Assembly (NCBI GenBank): GCA_016930955.1
Contig: JAFGFR010000331.1
Span: 1-8,289, forward strand
Direction: 5' to 3'
Source of the DNA: Victivallales bacterium
GTDB taxonomy: Bacteria > Verrucomicrobiota > Lentisphaeria > Victivallales > JAADHT01
DNA length: 8,289 nt
Positions 5,740 through 8,289 of this stretch are shown one piece after another. The position numbers were made by a program, and so were the translations under genes. Positions within the stretch are counted from its first letter, which is position 1, and every line of letters begins with the position of its first letter. The notes below the pieces were generated by a model. It was not told where the DNA came from. It worked only from the letters and a program-made list of their open reading frames with translations, and ran no database searches.

Positions 5740-8289
5740 ATTTGGGTTGCAAAACCCAGATTCTACGGTTTGTTGGTGAAACATTTTTAAGCATTTGATC
5801 ATAATAATCCCCCACTTTCTCGTGCCGGAAAAGTCCTGAAACTGTGTCTCCGGAATGGGTTCGCGCAGTTGAGACGGTGCCGGTCTCCATGACAGTCACC
5901 GGGTGTCTATCAGGACGGGAGATGTCTCCAATGTATATTTTCCAACCTCGCTCGATAGTCATTTCCAGTAAGTCATCATTCCATTTGTAGCCTGGAGTCC
6001 TCACTGTATCGTCCTCATTCCCGGTATAGTCATCGGGGTCGGTTCCATTTTCGATCCATCCGGATTTCCTTAATCTAGTCCACAACTCAACATGATTTCC
6101 CTTCTTCCCTTCGTGCGCATGGACGAATGATGATGCACATCCGAGTTGTATCCCGCCAACCAGACTGCCGTCCTCAAGCTCGATCCCGGCAACGCCGTCC
6201 TTGCGCATACAATTCTTCCCGTGCTGGAAGTTCTCGACATCCCTTGCGAGGTGGTCTTTGAATACTTGCACGGCCTTCAGGTCTTTCAGGGATGATTTTT
6301 TCACTTTCAGCTCGAGCAGGCCGATTAGGAAATCATCCTGAGAATATGGAGGAGACGGCAGTGAGGGCGGGGGGATATGCCTGGGGCTGAGGGTGTCGGT
6401 GTCCTCGAGCGAGCCTGCCTGCTGGGTCAATCTCCATTCGTATTGGATATAGCTCGGCGTGCCGCCGATGATTGACTTGATGCCGAAGATTGACTTGATG
6501 CCCTTGTTTACGCCTGGCGCCGAGCCGGCCACGGCCTGATTCTCATAGCAGTACGGGGCGGCGTCGCTGAAAATGGCCGAGAGCTTCTCGTTGTCCTTGA
6601 GGTCCTGCTTGAGTCTTGGTTTAATTATCTTCGGGCCGAGCACGAAAACAACTTTCGCGGCGACTTCGGAGTCTTGGTTCCTGACACGCCCGACCAGCTT
6701 TTCATTCTCAAACTCAACATAGGTTTTGACAGTTTTTGTTATGACATGTGATTTCTCGTCATAACTGATCAGCCAGCATGCGCCGTCGCTGTCGCTGATG
6801 GTGGCGATTTTATCCGAACCTCCCTTGAGGTAGAACCATCCGTCGTCCGGGGCGAGCTGGCTTTTGGCGAACTCGGCGGGGAAGGCATCCCATGCGCCGA
6901 GGTATTCTTCCGGGTCCGGCAGGCCCTTCACGCGCATGGTGAAGGGGGCGCAGGTCCCCTGTGTGCTGCCCATGCCTTTGCGGACATCCCTCACGACCCA
7001 TCTTTCCCTGCCTGCGCCACCTCCGCCGGGGACTCCGGGGATGCGGACTTCGCAGCGGAAGAGATTGCTCTCCGGTTCTGTCTCGGTGAACTGTCCTGTG
7101 ATGGTGCTGATTTGGTCTATGACCATGACCGGGACTTGTGCGTTGAAGCGGTCAATCCGGGGGGTGAGGCGCGGTGAGCGACCGAGAATCCGGACGGTTG
7201 TCTCCTCGCCGTCGAGCTCGCCGTGGAAGACGAGGGAGTCGGGCTGGTTTTCGAGTTCCTCGAACCACGGGTCGTCCTCGAGGGGCTCACGGCTGCCGAA
7301 GTAGTACTGTAGCTTGTCTGGGACCTGCGGTTTCGGCTCGACGGGTAGGTGTATGTTGGCGAGTATTGTCCCGCCGCCTCCACCACCGCCTCCGCCGCCG
7401 GTGGTCTCCTTGACGAGGGTGAACGAGAACTCTGCGAAGCCGCTCAGACCCGCGGCGTTCTCGGAGGTTGTGACGCGGACGGTGTGCGTGCCCTCTCCAA
7501 GGTTTGCGAGCGGCAGCGAGAGGTTCACCGGATTGAACGTGCCCTTGTACGGGTGCTGTTTCCAGAAGGACTTGGCGCCGCCCGCGACCGCACGGACATT
7601 CGCCGTGCCGCGCTCGGAGCCGTTGACGGTGACGGTCACGCCCTCGATCTCCCCGACACCCTCCGGAAGGTTGTCGGCGACGGGGTCGAGTATCTCATCG
7701 CAGCGTATCTGTACGCGGACACTGTTCCCGGCGACGCGCACCTGCGGGTCGGCGAGCTTTACTTCCGGTCGCGGGGTGCATACGCCGACGAAGTCGGTGG
7801 GGACGATCTCGCCGTTCTCTCCCTTTGTGACGAACTGCATAAGGATGGGCCTCAGCCTGACCTTGTCCTCGAACTCGATCTTGCCCTGTTTAGGGGAGGT
7901 GAACTCGGCCTTGACGGTGATAAGGAGCTGATCGCCAGTGAACTTCTCCGCACCCGGTGCGGCCTCGACATAGAGAAGCTGGGAACCGTCATCCATTCCC
8001 ACTTCAGCGGCAGTCAGTTCGCTACCGGAAGGGACAAAGTCGCCTCCGCTCTTAACAGATGCCTTTTTACGGGTCTTGTTCTTGTTCATCCAGATGCGGA
8101 ACCCTGCGGGCGCGGAGCATGTGTAGCTGGACTCAGCGTCGCCCTCGACCTTGGCGTTGGCCGGGTCTGAGGCGGTGTATGTGAAGGTGTATTTGACATC
8201 TGTGAACGGCACGCCATCCTCAAGTGGTTTGATGACAAGTCTCATCGGGATGCCGAATGCTGCGGGCTCGTTGGTATCAAGGGTCTTCC
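5738..8289 (-). CDS. Large beta-rich, probably extracellular protein with Ig-like segment and His-rich C-terminal domain (5' end outside the window)
   Basis: The frame is open from the right edge, so about 849 codons are visible and the N-terminus is missing. The ATG at 8245 is internal: in-frame codons upstream (TLDTNEPAAFGIP) match the paralogous fragment at 1-168. Numbering from that methionine, residues 1-150 are beta-rich with LYVEAAPGAEKFTGD. Residues 199-277 look like an Ig-like fold (VTVTVNGS, EGTHTVRVTTSENAAG). A G10 linker sits at 283-292. Residues 295-535 are an uncharacterised middle part. Residues 538-835 form the domain shared with the truncated gene at 3686-4597, with FKDHLARDVENFQHGK (662-677), C703 then H709-A-H711, RGWKIYIGD, DRHPVTV (779-785), HSGD (797-800) and FRHEKV..YY (806-815). 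I do not recognise the family. The Ig-like fold, the linker and the secreted SUMF1 partner suggest an exported or surface protein, but no signal peptide can be seen. Confidence 0.88.
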   Translation of the reverse strand, partial: KTLDTNEPAAFGIPMRLVIKPLEDGVPFTDVKYTFTYTASDPANAKVEGDAESSYTCSAPAGFRIWMNKNKTRKKASVKSGGDFVPSGSELTAAEVGMDDGSQLLYVEAAPGAEKFTGDQLLITVKAEFTSPKQGKIEFEDKVRLRPILMQFVTKGENGEIVPTDFVGVCTPRPEVKLADPQVRVAGNSVRVQIRCDEILDPVADNLPEGVGEIEGVTVTVNGSERGTANVRAVAGGAKSFWKQHPYKGTFNPVNLSLPLANLGEGTHTVRVTTSENAAGLSGFAEFSFTLVKETTGGGGGGGGGGTILANIHLPVEPKPQVPDKLQYYFGSREPLEDDPWFEELENQPDSLVFHGELDGEETTVRILGRSPRLTPRIDRFNAQVPVMVIDQISTITGQFTETEPESNLFRCEVRIPGVPGGGGAGRERWVVRDVRKGMGSTQGTCAPFTMRVKGLPDPEEYLGAWDAFPAEFAKSQLAPDDGWFYLKGGSDKIATISDSDGACWLISYDEKSHVITKTVKTYVEFENEKLVGRVRNQDSEVAAKVVFVLGPKIIKPRLKQDLKDNEKLSAIFSDAAPYCYENQAVAGSAPGVNKGIKSIFGIKSIIGGTPSYIQYEWRLTQQAGSLEDTDTLSPRHIPPPSLPSPPYSQDDFLIGLLELKVKKSSLKDLKAVQVFKDHLARDVENFQHGKNCMRKDGVAGIELEDGSLVGGIQLGCASSFVHAHEGKKGNHVELWTRLRKSGWIENGTDPDDYTGNEDDTVRTPGYKWNDDLLEMTIERGWKIYIGDISRPDRHPVTVMETGTVSTARTHSGDTVSGLFRHEKVGDYYDQMLKNVSPTNRRIWVLQPK
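6467..6502 (-). repeat. 18-bp in-frame tandem duplication in the large gene
   Basis: Positions 6467-6484 and 6485-6502 match at 17 of 18 bases and encode the doubled peptide GIKSIFGIKSI. The truncated paralogue has no counterpart at the aligned place, so the duplication probably arose after the copies separated. Confidence 0.75.
7370..7399 (-). repeat. Ten-glycine linker encoded by a GGN trinucleotide run
   Basis: On the minus strand ten consecutive GGN codons, mixed GGC, GGA and GGT, encode G10 between the Ig-like segment and the middle region of the large protein. The mixed codons argue for selection on the flexible peptide rather than simple slippage alone. Confidence 0.85.

Noticed and set aside
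7757..7792. CTPRP in the large protein as a possible formylglycine target motif
   Set aside because: The arginine is at the fourth position and proline at the fifth, so it does not fit CxPxR, and no paralogue has it in the visible sequence.
7349..8170. A 273-codon plus-strand open frame opposite the large gene
   Set aside because: It is antisense to a frame with clear paralogues. Its openness is explained by the GC-rich codon use of the real gene, and its own product has no visible domain.

Overview
The window is about 8.3 kb of bacterial DNA in which every supported gene lies on the minus strand, so transcription runs from right to left. I infer an uncultured or little-studied bacterium, perhaps from the PVC group (Lentisphaerota or Kiritimatiellota). 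The grounds are the mix of exported SUMF1 (formylglycine-generating-enzyme-like, FGE-like) proteins, a serine/threonine kinase, long beta-rich proteins and a REP-associated (RAYT) transposase. This assignment is weak, because no marker gene is present.

Read in the direction of transcription, the layout is as follows. (1) 8289-5738: most of a very large, probably extracellular beta-rich protein, with its 5' end outside the window. It has an Ig-like segment, a ten-glycine linker and a His-rich C-terminal domain I do not recognise. (2) 5726-4749: a secreted SUMF1-domain protein. (3) 4748-4598: a short intergenic stretch with an AT-rich run in a 7-nt register next to a GC-rich patch. (4) 4597-3686: a 5'-truncated second copy of the C-terminal part of the large protein. 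(5) 3668-2685: a second secreted SUMF1-domain protein. (6) 2651-1563: a serine/threonine protein kinase with a C-terminal membrane hairpin. (7) 1573-1040: a small membrane protein resembling the YeeE/YedE family, overlapping the kinase end. (8) 981-169: an 813-bp RAYT transposase element bounded by 54-nt inverted repeats. (9) 168-1: a fragment of a third copy of the large-protein family, running off the left edge.

Genes 1-7 are packed tightly and most carry Shine-Dalgarno-supported starts, so at least 5726-1040 could be one or two transcripts. No promoter for them is visible in the window. The central theme is a repeated two-gene cassette (large His-domain protein followed by SUMF1-domain protein), duplicated and degraded unevenly. 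Islands of near-identical DNA sit inside otherwise diverged copies.

The most interesting points are: the unclassified C-terminal domain with conserved HGK, C..HAH, RHP and FRHEKV motifs; the loss of the FGE-type cysteine pair in one SUMF1 paralogue but not the other; the physical linkage of secreted SUMF1 proteins to a membrane kinase, reminiscent of TagR/PpkA; a YeeE-like protein lacking its hallmark cysteine; and the long, imperfect inverted repeats bounding the RAYT gene.
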